From the NCBI RefSeq assembly GCF_000833575.1, contig NZ_CP010827.1, positions 2,443,852-2,507,851 on the forward strand: a stretch of DNA of 64,000 nt, written 5' to 3'. The position numbers and the translations under genes are program-made. Below, piece by piece: positions 8,013-16,370 of this stretch. Under the pieces are notes generated by a model. That model was not told where the DNA came from and did no database searches. It saw nothing but the letters and a program-made list of their open reading frames with translations. Numbering within the stretch: position 1 is the stretch's first letter; each line of letters opens with the position of its first letter. The DNA is from Corynebacterium singulare (GTDB lineage: Bacteria > Actinomycetota > Actinomycetes > Mycobacteriales > Mycobacteriaceae).

Positions 8013-8019
8013 TTCAAGT

Positions 8020-8280
8020 GTGGTATCCAAGATACAAAAGATCCTCAAGAAGATGCGGACGTCACGAAATAACGTCCACTTCTCAGAACTGCAGCTTGTG
8101 TGCGATTTCTACTTCGAACGCCAAGAGAGCGCCGGCCGGAAACGAAGAGGCACGTCACACATCGTTTACAAAACCCCATGGCAGGGCGACCCCCGAGTAA
8201 ACATCCAGGAAGGGCGCGACGGAAAAGCCAAGCCTTTTCAAGTCCGCCAAGTCCTAGATGCCATCGACCGCCTCAATTAG
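8020..8280 (+). CDS. hicA: HicA-like mRNA interferase toxin
   Basis: Protein of 86 aa with a GTSHIVYKTPW segment that carries the HicA catalytic-type His after Gly-Ser/Thr, followed by VNIQEG and a C-terminal segment VRQVLDAIDRL. The fold is a double-stranded-RNA-binding-like domain that cleaves mRNA when free of HicB. It is somewhat longer than the usual 60-80 aa. It starts with GTG and has no clear ribosome binding site. The next gene, 9 bp downstream, is a HicB-like antitoxin. Confidence 0.75.
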   Translation: MVSKIQKILKKMRTSRNNVHFSELQLVCDFYFERQESAGRKRRGTSHIVYKTPWQGDPRVNIQEGRDGKAKPFQVRQVLDAIDRLN

Positions 8281-8289
8281 GAGCACTTC

Positions 8290-8619
8290 ATGAACCCCGC
8301 AGACAAGTACACCTACCAAACCGCCTGGTCCGAAGAAGACGGAGAATTCGTTGCCACCGTTCTAGAGTTCCCTTCCCTGTCATGGCTCGACGCCTCTGCA
8401 GCCACCGCAGAATCCGAGCTGCGCAGTGTCGTCGAGGAAGCGCTAGAAGATATGCACCGCAACAATGAGCAAGCCCCAGAGCCATTTGGCCAGCGCAGCT
8501 TTTCGGGGAAGTTCAACCTTCGCATCCCACAATCGCTACATCGAAACCTCACCATCGAAGCCGAGCGGGAGGGCGTATCCCTCAACACTCTCATCGTCCA
8601 GAAGTTAGCCTCAGCATAA
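8290..8619 (+). CDS. hicB: HicB-like antitoxin
   Basis: Protein of 109 aa with two parts: an N-terminal HicB partial RNase-H-like domain (YQTAWSEEDGEFVATVLEFP) and a C-terminal ribbon-helix-helix stretch (FNLRIPQSLHRNLTIEAERE followed by SLNTLIVQKLA). It should neutralise the upstream toxin and repress the operon. AGGAG at 8279-8283 is a good ribosome binding site. Confidence 0.85.
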   Translation: MNPADKYTYQTAWSEEDGEFVATVLEFPSLSWLDASAATAESELRSVVEEALEDMHRNNEQAPEPFGQRSFSGKFNLRIPQSLHRNLTIEAEREGVSLNTLIVQKLASA

Positions 8620-8643
8620 AACTAGTGGGGCACGGCCCATGAT

Positions 8644-8673
8644 TTAGGATTCAGACGGTAGGCGGACTAATAT
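8644..8673 (+). promoter_or_regulatory. probable promoter of the MarR-Pls operon, leaderless transcript
   Basis: TAATAT at 8668-8673 is a strong -10 candidate, and TTAGGA at 8644-8649 is a weak -35 at 18-bp spacing. The MarR ATG begins 8 bases after the -10 box with no Shine-Dalgarno sequence, so transcription probably starts at or next to the start codon. Confidence 0.5.
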
Positions 8674-8680
8674 CATCGGC

Positions 8681-9157
8681 ATGTCTTCATCAAATTCTGT
8701 TACTATTCCTACCGCTCTGTTGGAGTCCCCCTCCTTCCAGTTGGAGCGCCTCCGCCGCCGCACCCGCGATGGCGTCGAGGCCGCGCTGCAGACCCAGCAG
8801 ACCACGCTGCGCGAGTATTGGGTGCTCACCTGCCTTGTCGCTGAGGCCGCGTCCTCCCAGTCCGCGCTGTCTGAAACCCTGGCCATCGACGCCTCCGACA
8901 TGGTGCGCCTCCTCGACTCGCTGGAGTCCCGCAACTGGGTCAAGCGTGAGCGCGACGCCAAGGATCGCCGCCGCCAGATCATTGCCGCCACCAAGAAGGG
9001 CGTGAAAGCCCACAAGGAGCTCGCCGCGCTCGTCGCCGAGGCAGAGGACGCTGCCCTTGACGAGTCCACGAACAAGCAGCTCAAGCACCTGCGCAAGTTG
9101 GCAAAGGCCATCATCGCGGCAGACGCCCCCGGCGATGGCGAAGGTGGTGATGCCTAA
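8681..9157 (+). CDS. MarR-family transcriptional regulator
   Basis: Protein of 158 aa with a winged-helix domain: the recognition region is SALSETLAIDASDMVRLLDS, followed by the wing RERDAKDRRRQIIAATKKG, in which the D-x-R-R pattern is diagnostic of MarR proteins. The stop codon TAA is immediately followed by the ATG of the Pls-like synthetase, so the two genes are translationally coupled and this protein probably controls the synthetase. The ligand is unknown. Confidence 0.9.
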   Translation: MSSSNSVTIPTALLESPSFQLERLRRRTRDGVEAALQTQQTTLREYWVLTCLVAEAASSQSALSETLAIDASDMVRLLDSLESRNWVKRERDAKDRRRQIIAATKKGVKAHKELAALVAEAEDAALDESTNKQLKHLRKLAKAIIAADAPGDGEGGDA

Positions 9158-12100
9158 ATGGAGGAATCCGATACTAGCCAGGGCCGCCACGCCCTCAAGA
9201 CCGAGGAACCCCGCGTTCCTGAGCAGTACCTCCTTGGTTCCGAGGCTGCGCCGTCCCGCACCTTGTGGGACATCGTGCGCACCTCCGCGGAGCTGTACCC
9301 GGACGCCGCAGCCCTCGATGACGGTGAGATCCTCACCTACGCTGAGCTGCTTGCCGACGTCTCCGCTTGGGCCTCCGAGCTCCACGCTAACGGCGTGCGC
9401 CGCGGGGACCGCATCGGTATTCGCATGACCTCCGGCAAGCGCGAGCTCTACCTGGCCATCCTGGCCACGCTCGCCGCCGGAGCCGCCTACGTGCCTGTTG
9501 ACGCCGACGACCCGGACGAGCGCGCCGAGATGGTCTTCGGCGAGGCTGACATCGACGGTGTGTTCACCGACGAGGGCTTCCGCATGCTGCGCGAGCGCGG
9601 CGGAAACACGGGCACCGACACGGGCTCCGACGCTGACAACGTGGCCTTTGATGAGCCGCGTCCAGAGGACACCGCCTGGATCATCTTCACCTCAGGCTCG
9701 ACGGGCAAGCCCAAGGGCGTGGCCGTGAGCCATCGCTCCGCAGCCGCCTTCGTTGATGCTGAGGCTGCCCTCTTCCTGGTCGATAGCCCGCAGGGCCCGC
9801 TCGGCCCGGATGACCGCGTGCTGGCAGGCCTATCGGTGGCCTTCGACGCCTCCTGCGAGGAAATGTGGCTGGCCTGGGGCCACGGCGCCTGCCTGGTCCC
9901 GGCGCCGCGTTCCCTCGTGCGCTCCGGCATGGACTTGGGTCCCTGGCTCATTCGCCGCGACATCACGGTGGTCTCCACCGTGCCGACCTTGGCCGGTCTC
10001 TGGCCCGCCGAGGCCCTCGACAACATCCGCCTCCTCATCGTCGGCGGCGAGGCCTGCTCCCAGGAGCTCACCGATCGCCTTGCCACCGACGAGCGCGAAA
10101 TGTGGAACACCTACGGCCCCACCGAAGCCACCGTCGTGGCCTGCGCGCAGCGCATGATGCCGGGCCAACCGGTGTCGATTGGGCTGCCGCTGAAGGGGTG
10201 GGACCTGGTGGTCGTCGATAAGCACGGCGCCCCCGTCAACGTCGGTGAGGTGGGCGAACTCGTCATTGGTGGCGTGGGCCTGGCTGCTTACCTGGACCCC
10301 GTGAAGGACGCGGAGAAATACGCGCCGCTGGAGTCCATGGGCTGGGAGCGTGCCTACCGCACCGGTGACCACGTGCGGCTGGAAGAAGACGGCCTGTACT
10401 TTGTGGGCCGTGTCGATGACCAGGTCAAGATTGGTGGCCGCCGCATCGAGCTCGGTGAGGTTGAGGCCAACGTAGCCGCACTGCCAAACGTGTACAACTC
10501 CGCCGTGGCCGTGCAGAAGACACCCGGCGGCGAGTCCGTGCTCGTCGGCTACGTCTCACTGGATGACCCGGACCTGGGCTTCGACCACGAGGCAGCACAT
10601 GAGCGCCTCGCGGACACCATGCCGGCAGCACTCGTTCCGCGCATCTGCGTCATGGATGAGCTGCCGATTCGCACCTCCGGCAAGGTGGACAAGAAGGCCC
10701 TGCCATGGCCGCTGCCGGGCGTGGGCGTGGAGGCCGCGGGCCTCAACCCAACCGAGCAGTGGCTAGCGGAACTGTGGGTGGACACCCTCGGTGTGTCCGT
10801 GGAGGATGTCAACGCTGACTTCTTCTCCCTCGGCGGCACCTCACTAGCCGCCGCGACGTTGGTGGGCCGCATCCGCGAGCGCTTCCCCACCGTGGCTGTG
10901 CGTGATCTCTATGACCACCCGCGTCTGGGCTCGCTCGCAGAGCAGCTCGCCGGCGCCGAGTCCGTTGACGACGCCGGCCCTGCCCGCGAGGTCAAGCCCG
11001 TGGGCGCCGGCACGCGCATTGCACAGACGCTGATCCAGATCCCGGTCATGACGCTTGTGGCGACGACGTGGCTGGCCTGGCTGCTGCTGGGCTCCAATGT
11101 GGCGAACTTGCTGGGCGTGGACTGGGCCATGACCACTCCGTGGTGGCTCGTGGCCGTGCTGCTCGTCATCTTCGTCACCCCGGTGGGGCGCATCCCCATC
11201 GGTGGTTTTGGCGCACGTCTGATTACCGCTGGGATTAAGCCCGGCGAATATCCCCGCGGCGGCTCCACGCACCTGCGCATTTGGGCCGCAGAACGCTGGG
11301 CGGATGCCTCCGGCTCGCGCTCTATTGCGGGCGCGACCTGGGTCAACAACTATGCCCGCGCACTTGGTGTCAAGTTTGGTCGCGGTGTGGACCTGCACTC
11401 CCTGCCACCGGTCACGGGCCTGCTTACCTTGGGCAAACATGCGGCCATCGAGCCGGAGGTGGACCTGACCGGTTACTGGCTCGACGGCGACATCCTGCGC
11501 GTCGGCGCCATTGAGGTCAAGGAAGGCGCTCGCGTTGGCGCGCGCTCGACCTTGCTGCCGGGCACCGTCGTGGGCAAGGACGCCCACGTCGAGGCTGGTT
11601 CCACCGTGACCGGCCGCAAGAAAATCAAGGACGGTCAGCGCTGGTCCGGTTCGCCCGCTCAGAAGGTGGGCCGCTCCAAGCACCGCTTCCCATCCCATGC
11701 TCCGAAGCGCCGCCCGTGGTGGGTCGCCATCTATGGTGCGACCTCCATCCTGCTGGCCCTGCAGCCCATCGTGGCGCTGGCGGTGGGCGCGGCCGTGGTC
11801 GTAGGCCTCATTGCTCTGACGGATGGCTCTGCCTTCATCGGCTCCCTGTTCTTCGCGCCAGTGGGCGCCTTGGCGGCATTCTTGACATTCATGGTGCAGA
11901 CCTGGCTCGGTGTCCGCGTGCTCTCGCTTGGTCTCACGCCGGGCGTGGCACCGGTGCGCTCAGCCAAGGGCTGGCGTCTGTGGGCGGTGGAGCGCCTCAT
12001 GGATGAGGCCCGCACCCAGCTCTTCCCGCTGTACGCCTCCCAGCTCACCCCGACCTGGCTGCGCTCACTGGGCGCCACCATTGGCAGAGACGTGGAGATT

Positions 12101-13105
12101 TCCACTGCCGTAATGGTGCCTAAGCTCACCGAAGTCAAGGACGGCGCGTTCTTGGCGGATGACACCATGATTGGTGGCTACGAGCTCGGCGGTGGCTGGA
12201 TGCTGACCGGTGAGACCAAGGTGGGCAAGCGCTCCTTCGTGGGTAACTCCGGTATCACTGGCCCGGGCCGCAAGCTGTCGAAGAACTCGCTGGTGGCCGT
12301 GCTCTCCTCCACGCCGAAGAAGACCAAGTCTGGCGCAAACTGGTGGGGTTCCCCGCCAGAGCGTATGCGCCGCGTGGAGGCCCACGTCGACGGCGTGGAG
12401 GGCGAGTCCCTCACCTACAACCCGGGCTTCAAGGTCAAGGCTGCGCGTGGCGCGATTGAAACCATGCGTCTGCTGGCACCGATGACGTCAGCCATGCTGC
12501 TGGCTGGCACAATGGCTGCGCTCTACGCCCTGGCTAGCACCTTTGGTATCGCGCTCGCCTGGGCTCTCGGCGGACTCATCCTCATGGTGGCCGGTGCCAT
12601 CGCGATGACGGTGACCGTGGCCGTGAAGTGGATCTGCGTCGGCACGCAGACCCCGGGTGACCACCCCCTCTGGTCGGCGTTTGTGTGGCTCAACGAGCTG
12701 CAGGACACCTTCGTTGAGGCCGTCGCTGCCCCGTGGTTCTTCACCCACACCTACGGTGCCGGTGAAATCAACCAGGGCCTGCGCGCACTCGGCGTCAAGA
12801 TTGGCCACGGCGCGTGGATTGACTCCTACTGGTTCCCCGAGACGGATCTGTGCTCCGTCGGTGCTGGTGCCTCCGTAGGCCCGGGCACCGTGGTGCAGAC
12901 CCACCTGTTCCAAGACCGCGTCATGAGCCTGGACACCGTGACTATCGACGCCGGCGCCACCCTCGCCGCGCACTCTGTCGCGCTGCCGGCCTCCGTCATC
13001 GGCTCCACCGCCACGGTGGGCCCGGGCTCCCTCGTCATGCGCGGCGACCAAGTCCCGCGCAATTCCGAGTGGCAAGGCAACCCGATTGAGCCATGGAAGA
13101 AGTAG
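9158..13105 (+). CDS. Pls/PosA-family non-ribosomal peptide synthetase (epsilon-poly-lysine synthetase-like)
   Basis: Protein of 1315 aa with the same plan and nearly the same size as the Streptomyces epsilon-poly-L-lysine synthetase. The adenylation domain (about residues 25-500) has A3 IIFTSGSTGKPKG, A5 NTYGPTEAT, A7 YRTGDHVRL and A10 TSGKVDKKALP. A carrier domain has the phosphopantetheine Ser in FFSLGGTSLAAA (near residue 560). Membrane segments near 627-677, 852-917 and 1107-1160 alternate with three hexapeptide-rich, beta-helix-like domains (about 760-827, 977-1057, 1214-1307). Hand alignment to PheA gives pocket residues D-A-E-S-I-G-T-V-V plus Lys, close to the lysine code of bacitracin synthetase as I recall it. 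There is no thioesterase. The product is inferred to be a polymer or oligomer of lysine or a similar basic amino acid. Confidence 0.9.
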   Translation: MEESDTSQGRHALKTEEPRVPEQYLLGSEAAPSRTLWDIVRTSAELYPDAAALDDGEILTYAELLADVSAWASELHANGVRRGDRIGIRMTSGKRELYLAILATLAAGAAYVPVDADDPDERAEMVFGEADIDGVFTDEGFRMLRERGGNTGTDTGSDADNVAFDEPRPEDTAWIIFTSGSTGKPKGVAVSHRSAAAFVDAEAALFLVDSPQGPLGPDDRVLAGLSVAFDASCEEMWLAWGHGACLVPAPRSLVRSGMDLGPWLIRRDITVVSTVPTLAGLWPAEALDNIRLLIVGGEACSQELTDRLATDEREMWNTYGPTEATVVACAQRMMPGQPVSIGLPLKGWDLVVVDKHGAPVNVGEVGELVIGGVGLAAYLDPVKDAEKYAPLESMGWERAYRTGDHVRLEEDGLYFVGRVDDQVKIGGRRIELGEVEANVAALPNVYNSAVAVQKTPGGESVLVGYVSLDDPDLGFDHEAAHERLADTMPAALVPRICVMDELPIRTSGKVDKKALPWPLPGVGVEAAGLNPTEQWLAELWVDTLGVSVEDVNADFFSLGGTSLAAATLVGRIRERFPTVAVRDLYDHPRLGSLAEQLAGAESVDDAGPAREVKPVGAGTRIAQTLIQIPVMTLVATTWLAWLLLGSNVANLLGVDWAMTTPWWLVAVLLVIFVTPVGRIPIGGFGARLITAGIKPGEYPRGGSTHLRIWAAERWADASGSRSIAGATWVNNYARALGVKFGRGVDLHSLPPVTGLLTLGKHAAIEPEVDLTGYWLDGDILRVGAIEVKEGARVGARSTLLPGTVVGKDAHVEAGSTVTGRKKIKDGQRWSGSPAQKVGRSKHRFPSHAPKRRPWWVAIYGATSILLALQPIVALAVGAAVVVGLIALTDGSAFIGSLFFAPVGALAAFLTFMVQTWLGVRVLSLGLTPGVAPVRSAKGWRLWAVERLMDEARTQLFPLYASQLTPTWLRSLGATIGRDVEISTAVMVPKLTEVKDGAFLADDTMIGGYELGGGWMLTGETKVGKRSFVGNSGITGPGRKLSKNSLVAVLSSTPKKTKSGANWWGSPPERMRRVEAHVDGVEGESLTYNPGFKVKAARGAIETMRLLAPMTSAMLLAGTMAALYALASTFGIALAWALGGLILMVAGAIAMTVTVAVKWICVGTQTPGDHPLWSAFVWLNELQDTFVEAVAAPWFFTHTYGAGEINQGLRALGVKIGHGAWIDSYWFPETDLCSVGAGASVGPGTVVQTHLFQDRVMSLDTVTIDAGATLAAHSVALPASVIGSTATVGPGSLVMRGDQVPRNSEWQGNPIEPWKK

Positions 13106-13112
13106 GGACTAA

Positions 13113-14771
13113 TTAACGGGCAAAGTCAACGACATCAATAATCTCGTTGGCTTTGAAATCCCAGGCCTCCACGCGGACGCGGTCAGAGAACACCTTGACC
13201 CGCAGTCCGCTGGAGGCCTCTTCCTTTTCCTTGACAACCTTTTCGTCATGATCGCCATCCGGCAGGTACTCATTGAGAATTGCGCCAGTGTTTACCACGG
13301 GGAATCCGGTGCGCCCGGCCTCGCCAGTGCCGTCGTAACGGCGCACACCCCACCAGTTATTCTGCCGAAGGGAAGAATGACTGTGGCTGCTAAACCACAC
13401 AATGTTGGTGTACTTATTCACTACATTGGACAGGGCTTCAAGGTCCTCAAAGTCGTTCTGATACCAGGCCGAATGGGACATGGACACGGTCTGCGGCAGC
13501 AGAGGGTGGCTAAATACCAACGCCGGAGTTCCCTTTTCATCCCAATAGTTCAAACGCTCATCGAGCCAGTCCAATTGTTCCTTGCTCAGTCTCTGGAACG
13601 GTTCCTTTCCGCCACGGTCAATGTCGGAATAGTATTCCGTATTGACAGAGATGAGCGGCACACCGTCGACCACAATCTCATTCCATGGTTTGTCCTGGCC
13701 TGCGTAGGTGAGGAAGCGCTTCAGATAAGTCTCTGAGCCTTCAGGACCGTACATCTCGTGGTTGCCGATAGTCCACAGCTGCGTTCCCGCAGCATGAGGT
13801 GCGTCCTTCTGTGCCTGCAAGAACGTGTCCCACTGCCCTTGGGAACCATCATCCACAATGTCACCATTGAGGACCAACGCACCGGCTGTGTCGTCCATTG
13901 CGTTGAGCAGCCCAATTGCTTCTTTATAGTCTTCGGGGTCGCCTTGGACATCGGATAATACATCGACAATGGCCTGTGGCTTGCCAGTAACCTCTGGCAG
14001 ACGTTTGACAACGCCTACATTATCGACAGCCCACCACCAGTCATCGTTGCCGTTGGCGTAAGTGAACGTGACTTGCATGGACTGCGCGCCTACGGGAACC
14101 TCAATAGGCAGCGACTCATGTTTGGAGAAGACATCGCGATCAAACGTGGCAAGAGTCTGCGCTGCGGCCCCGTCAAAGGAGACCTGCACCATAGCGTTTT
14201 GGCCTTCTTTTCCTTGGCGGTAATGATGATCAAACTCGAGGTTGATGTCACCTTGGCCCGCCACAGGAATGCTCGGGGACGTCAACTGTGCGGTCATGGC
14301 ATCGGTGTCATTGAGGCGCTGCTGCTTGCTGTCAATAATGACTAGATTGTCGTGGGCTTGAGTAAACCAATGACGCATGTCCGTCTGAGCAGCCCACGTC
14401 CAGTCTCGGATCGTTGACGCAGTCCAGCCCTTCCACCGAGCTTCACCAGAGTTTACGCCGTCGACGGAGGAGGACCACCCCTCCGGCATACGGTGCGTAA
14501 AGCGGGCGGGATTCTCCAACTCATCAAAGCTCTCGTGCCAGATGACTCGGTTGCCCGTCGGCGTCAGTGGAGTCTCAGCTTCCTCCACGTCCCCCGGAGC
14601 GACATCTTCCGGCTTCTTGGAATTACTAGAGGAATTCCAGTTAAAGAGTGAGGACGAGAAGCTAGACGAAGAGGACAGCGTGCTAAAGGATGACTGGGCA
14701 GACGCTACCGGCGATATGGTACACAGACCCACGACGGCGAGCGCAGCAGGTGCAAGAAGGTGATATTTCAT
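13113..14771 (-). CDS. secreted calcineurin-like metallophosphoesterase
   Basis: Protein of 552 aa from the ATG at 14769-14771, with a signal peptide ending near PVASA-QS and then a Ser-rich stretch. The middle part (about residues 80-260) is a jelly-roll-like domain with many Trp residues. The phosphoesterase domain follows, with metal ligands in VLSDVQGD, LNGDIVDDG, IGNHEMYG, FSHPLL and the final SHSHS in place of the usual GHxH. It probably acts on an extracellular phosphodiester or phosphomonoester substrate that cannot be specified. Base composition is visibly lower in GC than the flanking synthetase, which may indicate transfer. It is convergent with the synthetase (7-bp gap). Confidence 0.8.
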   Translation of the reverse strand: MKYHLLAPAALAVVGLCTISPVASAQSSFSTLSSSSSFSSSLFNWNSSSNSKKPEDVAPGDVEEAETPLTPTGNRVIWHESFDELENPARFTHRMPEGWSSSVDGVNSGEARWKGWTASTIRDWTWAAQTDMRHWFTQAHDNLVIIDSKQQRLNDTDAMTAQLTSPSIPVAGQGDINLEFDHHYRQGKEGQNAMVQVSFDGAAAQTLATFDRDVFSKHESLPIEVPVGAQSMQVTFTYANGNDDWWWAVDNVGVVKRLPEVTGKPQAIVDVLSDVQGDPEDYKEAIGLLNAMDDTAGALVLNGDIVDDGSQGQWDTFLQAQKDAPHAAGTQLWTIGNHEMYGPEGSETYLKRFLTYAGQDKPWNEIVVDGVPLISVNTEYYSDIDRGGKEPFQRLSKEQLDWLDERLNYWDEKGTPALVFSHPLLPQTVSMSHSAWYQNDFEDLEALSNVVNKYTNIVWFSSHSHSSLRQNNWWGVRRYDGTGEAGRTGFPVVNTGAILNEYLPDGDHDEKVVKEKEEASSGLRVKVFSDRVRVEAWDFKANEIIDVVDFAR

Positions 14772-14872
14772 AATGAAATGGATATCCTGCCTGAGCAACG
14801 GCAGGGTAACACTGACATGAACTTTTTGGGCCTTTTCTTACACCCACTCATTTCTCTGCCGAGAACTGCACA

Positions 14873-14906
14873 GAGGCGGCAGGGATTCCCTGCCGCCTCC
14901 TTTTTT
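14873..14906 (+). terminator. rho-independent terminator oriented on the plus strand
   Basis: Perfect 13-bp arms (14873-14885 and 14887-14899, GAGGCGGCAGGGA) are followed by CTTTTTT. The T-run is on the plus strand although both flanking genes are on the minus strand. It may still help end ppk2 transcripts as a hairpin. Confidence 0.6.
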
Positions 14907-14944
14907 CTGCCTGAATTGCTGAAAAGGCGCACTAGGCGTGGTGA

Positions 14945-15844
14945 TTAATCACCAATCTGCTCACGACCGCGCTTCACAATCTTCTCATCGACCTGGCCTA
15001 CGAGCTCGTGGTCTTTGTTCGTGTACTCGAACTTGGACAGTACGTAGCGCATGGCGTTGATGCGGGCACGCTTCTTGTCATTCGACTTGATGGTGATCCA
15101 CGGGGACTCATCGGTATCCGTGTAGCGGAACTGCTCTTCCTTCGCGCGGGTGTAGTCATCCCACTTATCCAGGGAGGCCAAGTCCATCGGGGACAGCTTC
15201 CACTGGCGGACTGGGTCGATCTGGCGGATAGCGAAGCGGGTGCGCTGCTCCTTGCGGGTCACGGAGAACCACAGCTTAGTCAGGGAGATGCCTGAGCCCA
15301 AGAGCATGTTCTCCAGCATCGGAACCTCACGGAGGAACTCTGCATGCTGGGACTCGGTGCAGAAGCCCATGACGCGCTCAACACCGGAGCGGTTGTACCA
15401 GGAGCGGTCGAAGAAGACGATCTCGCCGCCGGACGGGAAGTGCTCGATGTAGCGCTGGAAGTACCAGGAGGTGGACTCACGCGGAGAGGGCTTTTCCAGC
15501 GCCACGGTGCGGGCACCACGCGGGTTGAGGTGCTCGTTGAAGCGCTTAATGGTGCCGCCCTTGCCGGCAGCGTCACGACCCTCGAAGATGATGATGTGGC
15601 GCTGGCCGGTTTCTTTGGTCCAGTTCTGCCACTTCAGCAGCTCAATCTGCAGAGCGCGCTTAATGCTTTCGTACTCGTCGCGCGTCATGCGTTCTTCATA
15701 TGGGTAGTTCTCGCGCCAGGTCTCGACTGGCGAGCCATCCGGCATGATCAGCGCAGGGTCATCTTCATCGGAGTCGTCGACGACGTAGCCGTCGGTCTGT
15801 GCAAGGTCGATCTCGGGGAGTTCGTCGTCTTTAATGTCAGCCAT
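14945..15844 (-). CDS. ppk2: polyphosphate kinase 2
   Basis: Protein of 299 aa from the ATG at 15842-15844. PPK2 enzymes transfer phosphate between polyphosphate and nucleotides, in corynebacteria mainly making NDP/NTP from polyphosphate. The P-loop is FEGRDAAGKGGT. Motif FFDRSWYNRSGVERVMGF (Walker B/lid region) and the C-terminal DKWDDYTRAKE and SNDKKRARINAMRYVLSKF are diagnostic. The first 50 residues are acidic. It lies next to the porHA-groEL block, a position I recall from C. glutamicum. Confidence 0.93.
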   Translation of the reverse strand: MADIKDDELPEIDLAQTDGYVVDDSDEDDPALIMPDGSPVETWRENYPYEERMTRDEYESIKRALQIELLKWQNWTKETGQRHIIIFEGRDAAGKGGTIKRFNEHLNPRGARTVALEKPSPRESTSWYFQRYIEHFPSGGEIVFFDRSWYNRSGVERVMGFCTESQHAEFLREVPMLENMLLGSGISLTKLWFSVTRKEQRTRFAIRQIDPVRQWKLSPMDLASLDKWDDYTRAKEEQFRYTDTDESPWITIKSNDKKRARINAMRYVLSKFEYTNKDHELVGQVDEKIVKRGREQIGD

Positions 15845-16142
15845 GTCAGTAATTCTATCTATGAACCAGACATCTGGCTGAGTAAACCTTGCCCCAGCGG
15901 CCCCATTTACCCCCACTCTCGAAACAACGGCGGCATCACCACACGTAACCCGCCACAACTACTGCGCTTCTTCCACATGGTGGCCCGAAGATCCATGGAC
16001 TCTAATGACCGGTCCGTACCTGCCACTAACGCCGCGGTACGTTTTCGCAAACAAGTCCCGAAATTCTGGTGTTTACGCTGCCATATTTGCGAAAACGTAC
16101 CGTATAGCCAACTAGAGCCCGCATCCCTCAGAGAAAACATGA
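15845..16142. other. intergenic region upstream of ppk2
   Basis: About 300 bp without a convincing gene. It should contain the ppk2 promoter (minus strand) and holds the perfect palindrome at 16035-16102. Short open frames here lack ribosome binding sites and family similarity. Confidence 0.5.
16035..16102. repeat. 68-bp palindromic element, family B, copy 2
   Basis: Perfect 17-bp inverted arms, CGGTACGTTTTCGCAAA at 16035-16051 and its complement at 16086-16102, flank a 34-bp centre. The arm core resembles the degenerate palindrome at 1991-2038. Confidence 0.75.
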
Positions 16143-16175
16143 AAACCCCGCTCGCCTTAACAGGCAGCGGGGTTT
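16143..16175 (-). terminator. terminator of the porH-porA transcript
   Basis: The minus-strand hairpin AAACCCCGCT / AGCGGGGTTT (10-bp arms, 16143-16152 and 16166-16175) is followed by TTC on the minus strand. It lies 32 bp downstream of the porA-like stop codon. Confidence 0.75.
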
Positions 16176-16206
16176 AACGCTTAGTTCTGCGTGAACAGCG
16201 TGCTGC

Positions 16207-16311
16207 TTAGAGCAGGCCGATCAGCTTGGAAGCGCCCTTGGCAGCGTCACCCAGGTTGTACAGAACGGACAGGATGGTGCCGAGGATGCCGGTGGAAGAA
16301 AGGGTACCCAT
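16207..16311 (-). CDS. porA: PorA-like cell-wall channel peptide
   Basis: A 34-residue peptide, MGTLSSTGILGTILSV... ending GASKLIGLL, read from the ATG at 16309-16311 with an excellent AAGGAGA site 7 bases upstream. C. glutamicum PorA (45 aa) likewise ends in a GAVADLIGLLG-like amphipathic segment, has no signal peptide and is encoded with PorH beside groEL2. Together PorA and PorH form the main mycomembrane channel and are O-mycoloylated. Similarity is short, so the call rests on size, composition, position and pairing with the PorH-like gene 59 bp upstream. Confidence 0.75.
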   Translation of the reverse strand: MGTLSSTGILGTILSVLYNLGDAAKGASKLIGLL

Positions 16312-16370
16312 TGTAAATCTCCTTGGAAGTAAAAGTGTGTGTTCTCAATGCGCCCGAAGGCACATCAGGC

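Noticed and set aside
14760..14948. A 62-codon plus-strand frame before the terminator at 14873.
   Set aside because: The terminator stem lies inside the frame, and the peptide has no recognisable features; a non-coding transcript is more likely if anything is made.
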